Of a stretch of DNA of 64,000 nt, positions 1-9,845 are shown piece after piece. Origin of the DNA: Vulcaniibacterium gelatinicum (lineage in GTDB: Bacteria > Pseudomonadota > Gammaproteobacteria > Xanthomonadales > Xanthomonadaceae); NCBI RefSeq assembly GCF_008033445.1, contig NZ_VNKO01000001.1, forward strand, positions 1 through 64,000, given 5' to 3'. Under the pieces are notes generated by a model. The model saw only the letters and a program-made list of their open reading frames with translations. It did not search any database and was not told the DNA's origin. Each line of letters opens with the position of its first letter. The stretch's first letter is position 1. A program made the position numbers and the translations under genes.

Positions 1-1189
1 CGCTCGGCGTGGGCCCGCGCCCCGCGGTGCCCGCCTCCGTCGGCGCGCCGTCGCGCGTGGGCGACGGCGCCGGTCGCGCGCCCGCCGCGGCCGGCGCCGC
101 CGTGCCAGGCGCAGGGCGCGCAGGCACCTGCGCCGTGCGTGTTGCCTCGCTCTCCCGTTGCGCAGCATCCGGGCCGGCCGCGGGAGCGGCGACTTCACGC
201 GCACGCACGGCCGGCGGCGCTGCGCGCAGTTCGGGCGACACCTCCACGCGCACCGGCACTTCCGGCGTCGGCAAAGGACGTGCCGGCTCGCTCACCTCGC
301 GACGGGTCACGGCGGGCGCGGCCGGCTCGAGTTCGGGCGTGGGCAGCGGCGCCGTGGGCAGATCGCGCTGCACCGGCGTGACCGGCGCGACCACCTCCGC
401 CTGCGCGATCTCCGGCACCGGCACGCGCAGCTCGGGGGCCGGCGTCGGCAACCGGGGCTCGCGCGCTGGCGTGGGCGGCGGCAGCACGAAGTCCTGGTCG
501 GGCTCGGCCACCTCGGTCACCTGCAAGGGCTGCGGCGCGCGCGCGGGCGTCGGCTCGGCGATCTCGCGCTGCGCGACTTCCGGTACCGGAACCTGGAGCT
601 GCGGTGCGGCCGGCAGCGGCAACGCGATCGCGGGAGGCTCCACCGTCGGCGCCCCGGACTCGACCGCGCTCGACCGGCGCGGCTCCCGTTCCACCCGCGG
701 CGTCACCGGCGCGGCCCCGGCAGCCTCCGGCGCACCGCCGGTCGTGTCGCGCGCGCCGACGCCGACGTATTCGACCTGCACCGTCGAATCGCCCTCGGGC
801 GGCACCGGCGGGATTGCAAAGCGCACATATGACAGCCACAGCAGCAGCACCGCGAACACCAGGTGCAGCAGCACGGTGAAGATGCCCGCGACCCAGCGTT
901 GCCCGCGCTCCTCCGGCGGCGGCGGATGCCACTGCTGGCGCCACAGCGTGGCGAAGGCCTGCCAACGGGTCAGCGTGGCGGCACGGTGCGGCGGAATCCG
1001 CAGCGGCCGGCGCAGGAAGTCGGCGATGAACGCTTCGGGCGGCGCCCCGATGACGTCGCCGGCATGCGCCGGCATGGCGTCCAGCCATGCCTGCCAGCCG
1101 GGCGGCAGCTGGCCGGGGACTTCCGGACGGATGGACTTGAGCGTGCGCCGCCGGCGCAGGACTTCGATCAGGTCGGCGGCGGTGAACAC
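1..1189 (-). CDS. Proline-rich transmembrane protein (cut by left edge)
   Basis: Function unknown; the 3' end lies outside the window. About 125 N-terminal residues form a soluble segment followed by one hydrophobic helix near residues 100-122, after which the protein becomes a long Pro/Ala/Val/Glu-rich tail of loosely repeated units such as PVPEVAQ and PVPEIAQ. This resembles the 'transmembrane repetitive protein' found beside nfuA in Xanthomonadaceae and also recalls the periplasm-spanning region of TonB. The GTG start is the only reasonable one because the TAA stop of nfuA lies in frame 15 bases upstream. The gene follows nfuA closely and is probably co-transcribed with it. The opposite strand is also open here, but that is a composition artefact. 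Confidence 0.7.
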   Translation of the reverse strand, partial: MFTAADLIEVLRRRRTLKSIRPEVPGQLPPGWQAWLDAMPAHAGDVIGAPPEAFIADFLRRPLRIPPHRAATLTRWQAFATLWRQQWHPPPPEERGQRWVAGIFTVLLHLVFAVLLLWLSYVRFAIPPVPPEGDSTVQVEYVGVGARDTTGGAPEAAGAAPVTPRVEREPRRSSAVESGAPTVEPPAIALPLPAAPQLQVPVPEVAQREIAEPTPARAPQPLQVTEVAEPDQDFVLPPPTPAREPRLPTPAPELRVPVPEIAQAEVVAPVTPVQRDLPTAPLPTPELEPAAPAVTRREVSEPARPLPTPEVPVRVEVSPELRAAPPAVRAREVAAPAAGPDAAQRESEATRTAQVPARPAPGTAAPAAAGARPAPSPTRDGAPTEAGTAGRGPTPS

Positions 1190-1204
1190 GCGCGCCGCGG
1201 TCCG

Positions 1205-1798
1205 TTATGCGGCGTCACGCGGGATGTACGGGGACGCGCCGCTGGCGTGGTCGGTCGCGTCGCGGACCGCGGTCACCCCCGGCACGCGTTCGAGCAGGGT
1301 GCGCTCGATGCCCTGCTTGAGCGTGACGTCGGCCATGCCGCAGCCATGGCAGCCACCACCGAAACGCAGCACCACCACGCCCTCGGCGGTCACTTCCTGC
1401 ACCGCGACGTGGCCGCGGTGCATCGCCAGCTGCGGATTGATCTCGTGCTCGACCACCCAGCGCACGCGCTCGACGAGGGAGGCCGCTTCACCCGGCGCCT
1501 CGCCCTTGATCTTCGGCGCGCGGATCTGCAGCTGGCCGCCGGTGGGCTGCTGCACGTAATCGATCTCCGCCGCGTCGAGGAACGGCACGCTGGGCGCATC
1601 CACCCACAGGGTGAAGCCCTCGCAGTCGATCGCCCACTCGTCACCGTGCAGGTCGCCCGGTTCGGCGAACTCCAGGCGCACGTCGGCGCGCGCGGTGCCC
1701 GGATGCAGCGCGGACAGGCGCACGCCGAGGCCCGGCAGCGCCTCGCGTTCGATCAGGCGGCGGAAGTGGGCCTGGGCAGCTTCGGAGATCTGGATCAT
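1205..1798 (-). CDS. nfuA: Fe-S biogenesis protein NfuA
   Basis: NfuA carries a [4Fe-4S] cluster and delivers it to client apoproteins in the cytoplasm, mainly under oxidative stress or iron limitation. The 197-residue protein has the two family domains: a degenerate A-type scaffold domain (residues 1-95) and a C-terminal Nfu domain with the cluster-binding CxxC motif CHGC at residues 150-153. The length matches E. coli NfuA (about 190 residues). It diverges from phhB across a 110-base gap and is followed at 15 bases by the proline-rich membrane protein gene. Its predicted -10 box lies so close to the ATG that the transcript may be leaderless. Confidence 0.96.
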   Translation of the reverse strand: MIQISEAAQAHFRRLIEREALPGLGVRLSALHPGTARADVRLEFAEPGDLHGDEWAIDCEGFTLWVDAPSVPFLDAAEIDYVQQPTGGQLQIRAPKIKGEAPGEAASLVERVRWVVEHEINPQLAMHRGHVAVQEVTAEGVVVLRFGGGCHGCGMADVTLKQGIERTLLERVPGVTAVRDATDHASGASPYIPRDAA

Positions 1799-1804
1799 GC
1801 GGGC

Positions 1805-1810
1805 TATTCT
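1805..1810 (-). promoter_or_regulatory. Candidate -10 box of nfuA
   Basis: TAGAAT on the minus strand, six bases upstream of the nfuA ATG. Counting seven bases from the hexamer places transcription initiation at the A of the start codon, so the mRNA would be leaderless. No convincing -35 is seen. This is a pattern match only. Confidence 0.35.
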
Positions 1811-1908
1811 ACCGGGCGCAGCCGGGCCGATTCCCTGTACCGCGCCTTGACGCCCGCCTGAGACCCGATCCGATAGCTTCCGTTCCGCGCCGCCCCCACG
1901 GAGTTGCC

Positions 1909-2265
1909 ATGGCCGCCGACCTCGTCCCGCTCGTCCAAGCCCACTGCCTGCCGCGCCGCGGCAGCGAACACCGCCTCAGCGAAGCCCGCATCCGCGAGCT
2001 GCTGCCGGAGGTTCCCGGCTGGGAACTGGCCGAGAACGGCCATGCGCTGGTCAAGACCTTCCCGTTCAAGGACTACTACCGGACGATGGCGTTCGTGAAC
2101 GCGCTGGCGTGGATGGCGCACCGCGAGGACCACCACCCCGACCTCGGCGTGCACTACGACCGCTGCGTGGTGCGCTACTCCACCCACGACGTCGGCGGCC
2201 TGTCCGAGAACGACTTCATCTGCGCGGCCAAGGCGGACGCGCTTGCACAGGGAGCCACCGTATGA
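1909..2265 (+). CDS. phhB: 4a-hydroxytetrahydrobiopterin dehydratase
   Basis: Pterin-4a-carbinolamine dehydratase, which dehydrates the 4a-hydroxy-pterin left by phenylalanine hydroxylase so that the cofactor can be recycled. The 118-residue protein carries the family signature around residues 70-100, with HREDHHPDL followed by [17 protein letters not shown], including the catalytic histidine pair. Its stop overlaps the start of the following lipoprotein gene by four bases (ATGA), so the two are likely translationally coupled. No phenylalanine hydroxylase gene lies in this window. Confidence 0.95.
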   Translation: MAADLVPLVQAHCLPRRGSEHRLSEARIRELLPEVPGWELAENGHALVKTFPFKDYYRTMAFVNALAWMAHREDHHPDLGVHYDRCVVRYSTHDVGGLSENDFICAAKADALAQGATV

Positions 2266-2699
2266 ACGCCATGCCCCGTCTCGTGCCCGCGCTGCTCGTC
2301 CTGGCCCTGGCGGCCTGCGGCAAGGACGCCCCGCCCGCGCCGCCGGCTCCGCCGCCGCCTCCGCCGACTCCGCCGGTCGCGCTCGACACGCCGCCGCCGG
2401 AGTACCCCGAGGAGATCGCCTGCGACGGCATCGGCGGCGAAGCGGTGCTGCTGGTGACCATCGGCCCCGACGGCACGATCGTGGCCAGCAAGCTCGAACG
2501 CAGCAGCGGCCATGCCACGCTCGACGCCCTCGCCCAGGAGTCGGTCAAGCGCTGGCGCTTCCGCCCCGCCACCGCGGGCGGCAAGCCGGTCAAGACCCAG
2601 CTGCGCGTGCCGATGCGCTTCACCCCGCCGGATCCGCCGCCGCCGCAGTGCCTGATGCTCGAGGATCCGCTGCGCCGCGGCCAGGCCGGCGCCGACTGA
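2262..2699 (+). CDS. Lipoprotein with TonB C-terminal-like domain
   Basis: A 145-residue predicted lipoprotein. The signal peptide ends in a lipobox at LALAAC, followed by a Pro-rich linker and a domain of the TonB C-terminal family (residues 55-125; [13 protein letters not shown], then VKRWRFRPA and a VPMRF-type strand). Family members of this size act as periplasmic adaptors, but no ExbB/ExbD genes are nearby and the exact role is unknown. It is translationally coupled to phhB and converges on rluC with only 15 bases between the stops. Confidence 0.75.
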   Translation: MNAMPRLVPALLVLALAACGKDAPPAPPAPPPPPPTPPVALDTPPPEYPEEIACDGIGGEAVLLVTIGPDGTIVASKLERSSGHATLDALAQESVKRWRFRPATAGGKPVKTQLRVPMRFTPPDPPPPQCLMLEDPLRRGQAGAD

Positions 2700-2714
2700 C
2701 GCACCGCCGGGCGT

Positions 2715-3677
2715 TCAGCCGAGCCGGTCGAGCACCTCGGCCAGCTCCGCCGGCAGCGGCGCATCGAGCAGGTACGGCGCGCGCCCGCCGTCGAGCGCGA
2801 ACTCGAGCGTGGACGCGTGCAGGAACATGCGCCTGAGCCCGGCCTGCTCACGCAGGCGACGGTTGGCTTCGGGGTCGCCGTACTTCTCGTCGCCCGCCAC
2901 CGGATGCCCGATGTGCGCCGCATGCACGCGGATCTGGTGGGTGCGGCCGGTCTCGATCCGCACCTCGCAATAGGAATGCCCGCCGCGGCGTTCGATCACC
3001 CGGAAGTGGCTCAGCGACGGCTTGCCGGCGGCCTGCACCTGCACGTGCCGCTCGCCGCCCTGGCGCAGGCCCACGTGCAGCGGCGCGTCCACGCTCATCA
3101 CCCCATCCGGCATGCGCCCGACCAGCAGCGCCAGGTAGCGCTTGGCGATCCCGCCCTCCTCGCGCATCAGCGCCTGCAGCTCGGTCAGCGCCGAGCGCTT
3201 CTTGGCGACCACCAGCAGCCCGGAGGTGTCGCGGTCGAGCCGATGCACCAGCTCCAGCGTCTGCCCCGGGCGCAGCGCGCGCAGCGCCTCGATCGCCCCG
3301 AACGACACGCCGCTGCCGCCGTGGCTGGCCACGCCGGCCGGCTTGCCGAGCGCGAGCAGGCGCGCGTCCTCGTACACGATCGCCGCCTCGATCGCTGCCA
3401 GCAGCCCTTTCGGCGGCGGTCCGCGCTCACCTTCCTCGGCCAGGCGCAGCGGCGGGATCCGGACCTCGTCCCCGCCCTCGAGCCGGCGATCGGCCTTGGC
3501 CCGGCCGCCGTTGACCCGGACCTGGCCGGAGCGGACCAGCTTGTACACCAGCGACTTCGGCGCGCCCTTGAGCTGGCCGAGGAGGAAGTTGTCGAGGCGC
3601 TGCCCGGCGCGATCCTCGGGCACCCGCACGATCCGGGCGCCGGCACCGGGGCGCTCGGCTGAGACTGAACGGGGCAT
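2715..3677 (-). CDS. rluC: 23S rRNA pseudouridine synthase RluC-type
   Basis: RluA-family pseudouridine synthase, most like RluC, which isomerises three uridines in 23S rRNA helices around the peptidyl-transferase region. Residues 20-85 form an S4 RNA-binding domain. The catalytic motif HRLDRDTSG lies at 145-153, with D148 as the expected nucleophile, and GRTHQIRVH follows further on. The start at MPRSVSAERP was chosen because upstream residues in the open frame do not look like coding sequence and the 320-residue length fits the family. It diverges from rne, the same arrangement as in many proteobacteria. Confidence 0.93.
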   Translation of the reverse strand: MPRSVSAERPGAGARIVRVPEDRAGQRLDNFLLGQLKGAPKSLVYKLVRSGQVRVNGGRAKADRRLEGGDEVRIPPLRLAEEGERGPPPKGLLAAIEAAIVYEDARLLALGKPAGVASHGGSGVSFGAIEALRALRPGQTLELVHRLDRDTSGLLVVAKKRSALTELQALMREEGGIAKRYLALLVGRMPDGVMSVDAPLHVGLRQGGERHVQVQAAGKPSLSHFRVIERRGGHSYCEVRIETGRTHQIRVHAAHIGHPVAGDEKYGDPEANRRLREQAGLRRMFLHASTLEFALDGGRAPYLLDAPLPAELAEVLDRLG

Positions 3678-4075
3678 CGTCGGGCCTGATCTGCTACACT
3701 CGGCTGGCGAGATAAGGGTTTGATTCCGCAGGGAGATTGTTCCGGGCCGAAAGCCCGCCTCCCGCGAACCCGACGCAGCGCGCGACCACCGCCCCCGGGG
3801 CGGCCATGTTAGCGGCTCGACGGCAGGCCCGGCCATCGCGGTGGCTCACACCATCTGATGAACACGACCCGCGCGTCGCGCCGCAAGCGCGACGCCGGCC
3901 CGCAACAGAACGACAAGCGCTCCCGCGGCCCGCCGTGGTGCGTAGCGCTGGAAGACTTGACGTCGCCCCGGACGCGCCTGCGCGCCGGAGCGGCCGGCGG
4001 TATCCAGAGGCAAGACGCCCAGGCGTTGCCGCGCGCCTGCTTTCGGGCAGGGAGAGCGCGCGAGGAACGCAGACA
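3678..4075 (+). promoter_or_regulatory. rne leader region / rluC-rne intergenic
   Basis: This 398-base gap is the only long stretch without an assigned gene. It must hold the rluC and rne promoters and a long rne 5' untranslated region. In E. coli the rne leader (about 361 nt) folds into hairpins that RNase E senses for autoregulation, and a leader of similar length here suggests comparable control. An open frame at 3858-4079 ends with a four-base overlap of the rne ATG. The probable rne Shine-Dalgarno is GAGGAA at 4061-4066. The leader fold was not computed. Confidence 0.5.
3692..3700 (+). promoter_or_regulatory. Candidate extended -10 of rne
   Basis: TGCTACACT fits an extended -10 (TG-N-TAnnnT) pointing toward rne. 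Transcription from here would give a leader of about 370 nt, close to the E. coli rne leader. No clear -35 is present. Confidence 0.4.
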
Positions 4076-7000
4076 ATGAAGCGCATGCTGATCAACGCCA
4101 CGCAAGCGGAAGAACTGCGCGTGGCGATCGTGGACGGCCAGACGCTGTACGACATCGACATCGAGCAGCCGTCGAAGGAACAGAAGAAGTCCAACATCTA
4201 CAAGGGCCGCATCACCCGGCTCGAGCCCTCGCTCGAGGCGGCGTTCGTGGACTACGGCGCCGAGCGCCACGGCTTCCTGCCGCTGAAGGAGATCTCCCGC
4301 GACTACTTCCAGGCCGGGGTGGACCCGCACAAGGCGTCCATCCGCGAGCTGCTGAAGGAAGGCCAGGAAGTGGTCGTGCAGGTGGACAAGGAGGAGCGCG
4401 GCAACAAGGGCGCCGCGCTGACCACCTTCATCTCCCTGGCCGGTCGCTACATGGTGCTGATGCCCAACTCGCCCACCGCCGGCGGCGTCTCGCGCCGGAT
4501 CGAGGGCGACGACCGCGCCGCGCTGAAGGAGGCGCTGGACAAGCTGAACATCCCCGACGACATGGGGGTGATCATCCGCACCGCCGGCGTCGGCCGCGAC
4601 GCCGAGGAACTGCAGTGGGATCTCGACTACCTGCTGCAGGTGTGGAAGGCGATCGCCGAGGCCGCGCTGAGCAAGCCGGCCCCGTTCCTGATCTACCAGG
4701 AGTCGCGCCTGATCATCCGCGCCCTGCGCGACTACATGCGCGCCGACATCGGCGAGATCCTGGTGGACACCGAGGAGATGTACCAGGAGGCGCGCGAGTT
4801 CATCGAGCAGGTGATGCCGCACAACCTGCGCAAGCTCAAGCTGTACAAGGACTCCACCCCGCTGTTCAACCGCTTCCAGATCGAATCCCAGATCGAGAAC
4901 GCCTACGAGCGGATGGTACGCCTGCCCTCCGGCGGCGCGCTGGTGATCGACCAGACCGAGGCGCTGACCGCGATCGACGTCAACTCCGCCCGCGCCACCC
5001 GCGGCGGCGACATCGAGGAGACCGCGTTCCAGACCAACCTCGAGGCGGCCGAGGAGGTCGCCCGCCAGCTGCGCCTGCGCGACCTCGGCGGCCTGGTGGT
5101 GATCGACTTCATCGACATGTCGTCGAACAAGCACCAGCGCGAGGTCGAGAACCGGCTGCAGAACGCGCTGAAGTACGACCGCGCGCGGGTGCAGATCGGC
5201 CGCATCTCGCGCTTCGGCCTGCTGGAGATGAGCCGCCAGCGCCTGCGCCCGAGCCTGGGCGAGGCCAGCCAGATCGTGTGCCCGCGCTGCGAGGGCCACG
5301 GCCGCATGCGCTCGGTGGAGTCGCTGTCGCTGTCCATCCTGCGCGTGGCCGAGGAGCACGCGATGAAGGAGAACACCGGCCAGGTGCTGGTGCAGGCGCC
5401 GCCGCAGATCGCCAACTACCTGCTCAACGAGAAGCGGCGCGCGCTGGTGGAGATCGAGCAGCGCCACGACGCGCCGATCGTGATCGTCGCCGACGACCAG
5501 CTCGAGACCCCGCACTACGAGGTCACCCGCATCCGCGAGAACGAGCTCGGCGAGGAGACCAGCAAGCCCAGCTACCAGCGCACCACCCCGCGCAAGCTGC
5601 CGACCATCGCCCTGACCAAGGCCAACCTCAACATCCCGGCCGCGCCGGCGGTGACCAACGTCAAGCCGGCGCAGCCGGCGCCGATCCGCGAGCCACGCGA
5701 GGACGCCGCACCGCCGGCCATGCCGGCGCCCGTGCCCATGACGGCCTCGGTGCCGGCACCGGCCACGCCGACCCATTCGGTGGGCCTGGTCGAGCGCATC
5801 CTGCGTTTCTTCCGCGGCGCGCAGCCGGCGCCCGCATCCGTGGAGCCCGTCCGGGAAGAGCGTCGCCCCGAGCGCGGCGGCCGTGGCGAGCGTCGCGAGG
5901 GCCGCGAACAGCGTGGCCGTCCGCAGCAGGCCCGCGAGCAGCAGCGCCGCGAGGAACGTCGCGGCGGCGCGCAGGCGCAGCAACCGGCCCGGTCGCAGCA
6001 GCAGCCTGCGCGCAACGAACAGACGCCCGTCACCCAGCCGCAGAAGCAGACGCCCAAGCCTCAGAAGCAGACTCCGCAGCCGGCCAAGGGCGAGCCGCAG
6101 CGCGCCGCGCAAACGGCAGCGCAGGCCGCCGCCGCACCCGCGCAACCCAAGCTGGTGTCCGCAGCGCAGGTCGAGCCGCGTCCGGCGTCGACACCGGCTC
6201 CCGAGTCCGCCCCGCCGAGCGACTCCGGCGATGTCGCCACCGCAGCCGCCGTAGCGGCGGCCGTCGTCGCCCCCGGCACGCCCGCGGCCACCACGCCCGA
6301 GGCGACCGAAACCGCGGGTGCCAGCACCCAGGAAGGCGGCCGCCGCCGGCGTGGACGTCGCGGCGGCCGTCGCCGCCGTCGCGGTGGTGCCGAAGCCGCG
6401 GCCGGCGCCGATGCGCTGGCGCACGAGGCCGATGCCGGCGAGGGCGACGAGCCGGCCGCCCCGCACGGCGCCCAGCCCGAGTTCGACTTCGAGGATGAAG
6501 CGCAAGCGGCACCGGCGCGGCCGGCCGCCGAACCGGCCCTCGTCGCGCCTGCGGTGGCCGCACCCGTCACCGTCGCACCCTCTGTCAGCGCTCCCGTCGA
6601 ACCGGCCCGGGAACAGCCGCCCGTGACACCGCCTCCGCCCCCCGCGGACACGCAGACGCCCGCGTCCGTCGAGCCGGCACCCGCCCCGTCCGCACCCGCC
6701 GTCGCGCCCCAGCTTGCTCCGGAGCGGCCTGCCGCAGCCGATACGGCGGCGCCGGTCAGCGCCGAAGCGGCTCCCGCCCCCGCAGCGCCGACCGCTGCAA
6801 GCGCCATGGTCACGGCACCCAGGCTGGCCCCCACGGCGTCGAACGCGCCCGCGGAACGGTTGGTGGATGCTCTCGCCTCGGCGCTGTCCGAGCCGGCGGC
6901 GCATCCGGCCGGCCTGGAGCCGCTGCGCGAGCCGACCCGGCTGCAACCGCCGCCGTCGCTGGCGACTCCGGCGCCGTTGCGCGAAGTCGCCGCCGGCACG

Positions 7001-7228
7001 CGCGCGGCGCCTGCCCCTGCGGCGGCCGCGCCGGCGCCGATCCCCGTCGCGACAGCGGCCGACCTGTTCGCGCCGCCCGCCGCAGACACGCCCGCCGCAG
7101 ACACCGCCAAAGCGGCCGCCGACGCCGGGACGGACGGGGCCGCCGCCCCGCTCCCCGCGGAGCGGCCCGCCAAGCCCGCCGGCGGCGACGCCGGCGAAGG
7201 CGAGCCGGCCCGGCCTCACGGCGCCTGA
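4076..7228 (+). CDS. rne: Ribonuclease E
   Basis: Essential endoribonuclease that starts mRNA decay and matures rRNA and tRNA; it also scaffolds the degradosome on the inner membrane. The 1050-residue protein has an N-terminal S1 RNA-binding domain inserted in an RNase H-like fold. The catalytic aspartates are D301 (AIDVNSA) and D344 (VVIDFIDM), and the zinc-link motif CPRC is at 402-405, all within two residues of the E. coli numbering. From about residue 520 the protein becomes an Ala/Pro/Arg-rich disordered tail with Arg- and Glu-rich microdomains. The start MKRMLINAT is diagnostic; upstream in-frame codons lie in the leader. Confidence 0.97.
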   Translation: MKRMLINATQAEELRVAIVDGQTLYDIDIEQPSKEQKKSNIYKGRITRLEPSLEAAFVDYGAERHGFLPLKEISRDYFQAGVDPHKASIRELLKEGQEVVVQVDKEERGNKGAALTTFISLAGRYMVLMPNSPTAGGVSRRIEGDDRAALKEALDKLNIPDDMGVIIRTAGVGRDAEELQWDLDYLLQVWKAIAEAALSKPAPFLIYQESRLIIRALRDYMRADIGEILVDTEEMYQEAREFIEQVMPHNLRKLKLYKDSTPLFNRFQIESQIENAYERMVRLPSGGALVIDQTEALTAIDVNSARATRGGDIEETAFQTNLEAAEEVARQLRLRDLGGLVVIDFIDMSSNKHQREVENRLQNALKYDRARVQIGRISRFGLLEMSRQRLRPSLGEASQIVCPRCEGHGRMRSVESLSLSILRVAEEHAMKENTGQVLVQAPPQIANYLLNEKRRALVEIEQRHDAPIVIVADDQLETPHYEVTRIRENELGEETSKPSYQRTTPRKLPTIALTKANLNIPAAPAVTNVKPAQPAPIREPREDAAPPAMPAPVPMTASVPAPATPTHSVGLVERILRFFRGAQPAPASVEPVREERRPERGGRGERREGREQRGRPQQAREQQRREERRGGAQAQQPARSQQQPARNEQTPVTQPQKQTPKPQKQTPQPAKGEPQRAAQTAAQAAAAPAQPKLVSAAQVEPRPASTPAPESAPPSDSGDVATAAAVAAAVVAPGTPAATTPEATETAGASTQEGGRRRRGRRGGRRRRRGGAEAAAGADALAHEADAGEGDEPAAPHGAQPEFDFEDEAQAAPARPAAEPALVAPAVAAPVTVAPSVSAPVEPAREQPPVTPPPPPADTQTPASVEPAPAPSAPAVAPQLAPERPAAADTAAPVSAEAAPAPAAPTAASAMVTAPRLAPTASNAPAERLVDALASALSEPAAHPAGLEPLREPTRLQPPPSLATPAPLREVAAGTRAAPAPAAAAPAPIPVATAADLFAPPAADTPAADTAKAAADAGTDGAAAPLPAERPAKPAGGDAGEGEPARPHGA

Positions 7229-7275
7229 GTCCGGATCGCTGCCGCTCCGGCCGACGTCCCCGGACGATGCCCCCC

Positions 7276-7302
7276 GGCCGGCATGCTCCGCGCATGCCGG
7301 CC
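7276..7302. terminator. Hairpin between convergent rne and the regulator gene
   Basis: An 11-bp perfect stem (7276-7286 pairing with 7292-7302, GGCCGGCATGC) with a five-base loop sits between two convergent genes. There is no strong T-run on either side, so termination may be inefficient or bidirectional. Confidence 0.55.
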
Positions 7303-7323
7303 ATCACCCCGGCGGGGGCAGGC

Positions 7324-7971
7324 TCACAGGGCGCACGCCCGCTCGGTCAGCCCGTGCTGGCCGAGCAGGCGCGCGAGCGCGATGCAGTCGCTGATGCCGA
7401 GCTTCTCGAACAGGCGCGTCTTGTGCGTGTTGACCGTCTTGGCGCTGAGGTTGAGCCGGCGCGCGATCACCGACTGGCGCAGGCCCTGGTTGAGCAGCAG
7501 CGCGATCTCGAGCTCGCGCGGCGACAGCGCGTCGAACGGCGACGCCTCGCCGCGGATGCCGGACAGGGCCAGGTGGCGCGCGACCCCGCTGGCGAGATAG
7601 CGCCGGCCCAGCGCCACGTCCCGCACCGCCCGCAACAGCTCGGCGGCATCGCCGCCCTTGCCGACGTAGCCGCTCGCCCCGGCTTCGAGCAGGCGCCGCG
7701 GCAACGGCCCCTCCTCCAGCACCGACACCGCGATCACCCGGGTGCCGTGGTTGCCGCGCACGATGCGCTCGGTCAACTCCAGCCCGCTCACGCCGGGCAG
7801 GTGCAGGTCGCACAGCACGATGTCGGGCTTCAGGCGCCGGATCTGCGGCAGGGCCTCCTCGCCGTTCTCGGCCTCACCGACCACCGCAATGTCGGTCTGC
7901 GCCGACAGGATCATGTGCATGCCGGCCCGCACCAGGGCGTGGTCGTCCACCAGGAAGACGCGAATCGTCAC
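7324..7971 (-). CDS. GacA/UvrY-like response regulator
   Basis: A two-component response regulator of the NarL/FixJ class. The receiver domain covers residues 1-120 with the phospho-acceptor D55 in VLCDLHLPG and the conserved Lys in GYVGKGG. A LuxR-type helix-turn-helix at 148-210 contains LSPRELEIALLL and LSAKTVNTHK. It most resembles the GacA/UvrY group, which activates small regulatory RNAs that sequester CsrA. The GTG start was chosen over an ATG ten codons upstream because a perfect GGAGGTG lies six bases before the GTG. The cognate GacS-type kinase is not in this window. Confidence 0.88.
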   Translation of the reverse strand: MTIRVFLVDDHALVRAGMHMILSAQTDIAVVGEAENGEEALPQIRRLKPDIVLCDLHLPGVSGLELTERIVRGNHGTRVIAVSVLEEGPLPRRLLEAGASGYVGKGGDAAELLRAVRDVALGRRYLASGVARHLALSGIRGEASPFDALSPRELEIALLLNQGLRQSVIARRLNLSAKTVNTHKTRLFEKLGISDCIALARLLGQHGLTERACAL

Positions 7972-8077
7972 GAAAACACCTCCGTATGTTTCGTGATGCA
8001 CAGCCTACAAAGGCGTGCGGCGGCAGCACAACCTCCCGCCGCCGCACCACCGTGTCAGAAAAATCTGACAACCCGGA

Positions 8078-9580
8078 TCACTTGGCCTGGCAGCCCTCGA
8101 GCATCAGCTGCTGTCCCGGCCGGATCAGGTAGCGCGGGCCGTCCAGTCCGTTCGCGCGCGCCAGCTCCATCGGCGCGCACTGGAACTTGCGGCTGATCGA
8201 GAACAGGGTTTCGCCGCGCTGCACCTGGTACTGCTGCGGCGCCGCGGGCGTGGCGGCCGGGGGCGCGGCAGCGTCCGGCACGCGGGTGACCTCGCCCACG
8301 CGCACGATCGCCGCGTTCGGGTCGCTGCGCACCAGTTGCGCGGCCAGTTCCGCGCGCGGGCCGCTGATGCAGTAACGGTTGTACAGGCCGACGATCTTCG
8401 CAGTCGCATTCAGCGGCGTGCCGGCGGGGATCCAGGCGTCGGCCTCGAAACGCGGGTTGAGGTTGCGCAGCACGCGCATGTAGCCCTCGCGCTCGCCGCG
8501 GTTGCCGAGGCAAATGGTCAGCTCGTAGATCGAGGCGGTGCGCGCCAGGCGCAGCGTCGCCGGGCGTGCGTCCACCTTGGGGAAGCTCAGGCCGTATTCG
8601 CGCGGATGCAGGTACAGCCAGGCCGCGGCGATCACCATCGGCACGTAGTCGCGGGTCTCGGCCGGGAACTGCTCGTACACGTCGGCATCCCAGAAGCCGC
8701 GCCCGCCGCTGGCGGTGTGCACGCGCAGGGCGCGGCCCTCGCCGCCGTTGTAGGCGGCCAGCGCCATCTCGATGTTGCGGTTGAGCTCGGCCATGCGCTC
8801 GTTGAGGTAGCGCGCGGCGGCCTGGGCCGAGGCGTAGGGGTCGTAGCGGGTGTCGAAACCGTTGCCGTCCGGCCCCAGGCCGAAGCGGCGGCCGGTGGCG
8901 TACATGAACTGCAGCGGCCCGGCGGCGCCCGCGCGCGAGGTGGAATGCACGCGCCCGTTCGACTCCTTGGCGAGGATGCCGAACAGCAACGCCTCGGGCA
9001 GGCCGGAACGCTCGAAATGCGGCCACATCAGGTGGCGCATGTACTGGTAGTTCTCGTAGCTGGTGATCAGCGCGCCGCGCATGTCGGTGAGCCAGCGGCG
9101 GATCGCGGCCTGCACCGCCGGGTTGTACTGCACCATCTCGTCGAAGCGGTGGCCGGGCGCGAGCAGGTGCGCGGCGCGCGCGGCCTCCGGCACGTCGGCG
9201 GCGATCGGCGAGATCGCGCCTTCCCCGTCCTCCGCTTCCTCCTCCTCGGCGTCTTCCGCCGCGGCCGCGTCGGCGTTGGCCTTCAGCAGGCGCTTCCACC
9301 CGGCGAGCATGTTCGCGACGTGGCAGCCGCGCTGCTTCAGGCAGGCGGCGACCACGTCCTCCATGTCCTCGAGCGCCGCGTCGGCCTCGGCGGTGCCCGC
9401 CGGATCGGCGTTGCCGATCTTCACCAGCGCGTCCTGGTAGCGCTTCTCGGCGGCCGCCATGCGCTGCTCGAGCGCCTCGATCGCGGCCTTGTCGCGGCGC
9501 GACTGGGCGTGTGCGTCGAGCGCGGCAAGCAGGGCCAGGGCGAGCGTGCAACGGCCCGCGAGCGCGGCGATCGTGTTCAT
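8078..9580 (-). CDS. LysM lytic transglycosylase (MltD-like)
   Basis: A secreted peptidoglycan-cleaving enzyme. The signal peptide ends near ALDAHA. A helical, Ala/Glu-rich N-terminal region is followed by an SLT-type (GH23) domain from about residue 190, with the catalytic glutamate E206 in AKESNG and the downstream AAGPLQFM and AYNGGEGR motifs. One LysM peptidoglycan-binding repeat occupies about 453-498 (YQVQRGETLFSISRKF). MltD-like enzymes usually carry two or more LysM repeats, so this is a short variant. The start at MNTIAALAG gives the signal peptide; the open frame extends 75 codons further upstream but does not look coding. Confidence 0.9.
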   Translation of the reverse strand: MNTIAALAGRCTLALALLAALDAHAQSRRDKAAIEALEQRMAAAEKRYQDALVKIGNADPAGTAEADAALEDMEDVVAACLKQRGCHVANMLAGWKRLLKANADAAAAEDAEEEEAEDGEGAISPIAADVPEAARAAHLLAPGHRFDEMVQYNPAVQAAIRRWLTDMRGALITSYENYQYMRHLMWPHFERSGLPEALLFGILAKESNGRVHSTSRAGAAGPLQFMYATGRRFGLGPDGNGFDTRYDPYASAQAAARYLNERMAELNRNIEMALAAYNGGEGRALRVHTASGGRGFWDADVYEQFPAETRDYVPMVIAAAWLYLHPREYGLSFPKVDARPATLRLARTASIYELTICLGNRGEREGYMRVLRNLNPRFEADAWIPAGTPLNATAKIVGLYNRYCISGPRAELAAQLVRSDPNAAIVRVGEVTRVPDAAAPPAATPAAPQQYQVQRGETLFSISRKFQCAPMELARANGLDGPRYLIRPGQQLMLEGCQAK

Positions 9581-9845
9581 GCAGGTTGCGATGCGGCGGG
9601 GGAAGCCGCAGGGTAGCGCCGCACGCGCGAGCCCGGCAAGGCGCGCTCGCCGGGATGCGCAGGCTGTGTCTAGAATCGGCCCGTCCCCGTCAACGTCCGC
9701 AGCGGAGCGCGCACAGTCCGGTAGTGCGCAGTCGGTGGCCGCACTCCGGGGCGCTGCCGTGCCTGACACAGGAAGGCTTCGCCACGGACCGCCACGGATG
9801 ATCACGGATCAAGCTTCTTCGACAACGACACGGGAACCGCCAGTC

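Noticed and set aside
9-1559. A 516-codon plus-strand frame at the left edge
   Set aside because: It is Ala/Gly/Ser/Thr-rich and runs antisense to both nfuA and the proline-rich membrane protein, whose transmembrane helix and coupled position make the minus strand the better choice.
5800-7200. Possible tandem repeats in the 3' half of rne
   Set aside because: The Ala/Pro and Arg/Gly stretches are irregular low-complexity sequence typical of RNase E tails, not unit repeats.
3809-7219. A 1136-codon open frame on the minus strand opposite rne
   Set aside because: It is Arg/Gly/His-rich, has no domain, and mirrors rne codon positions. Long antisense frames are expected at this base composition.
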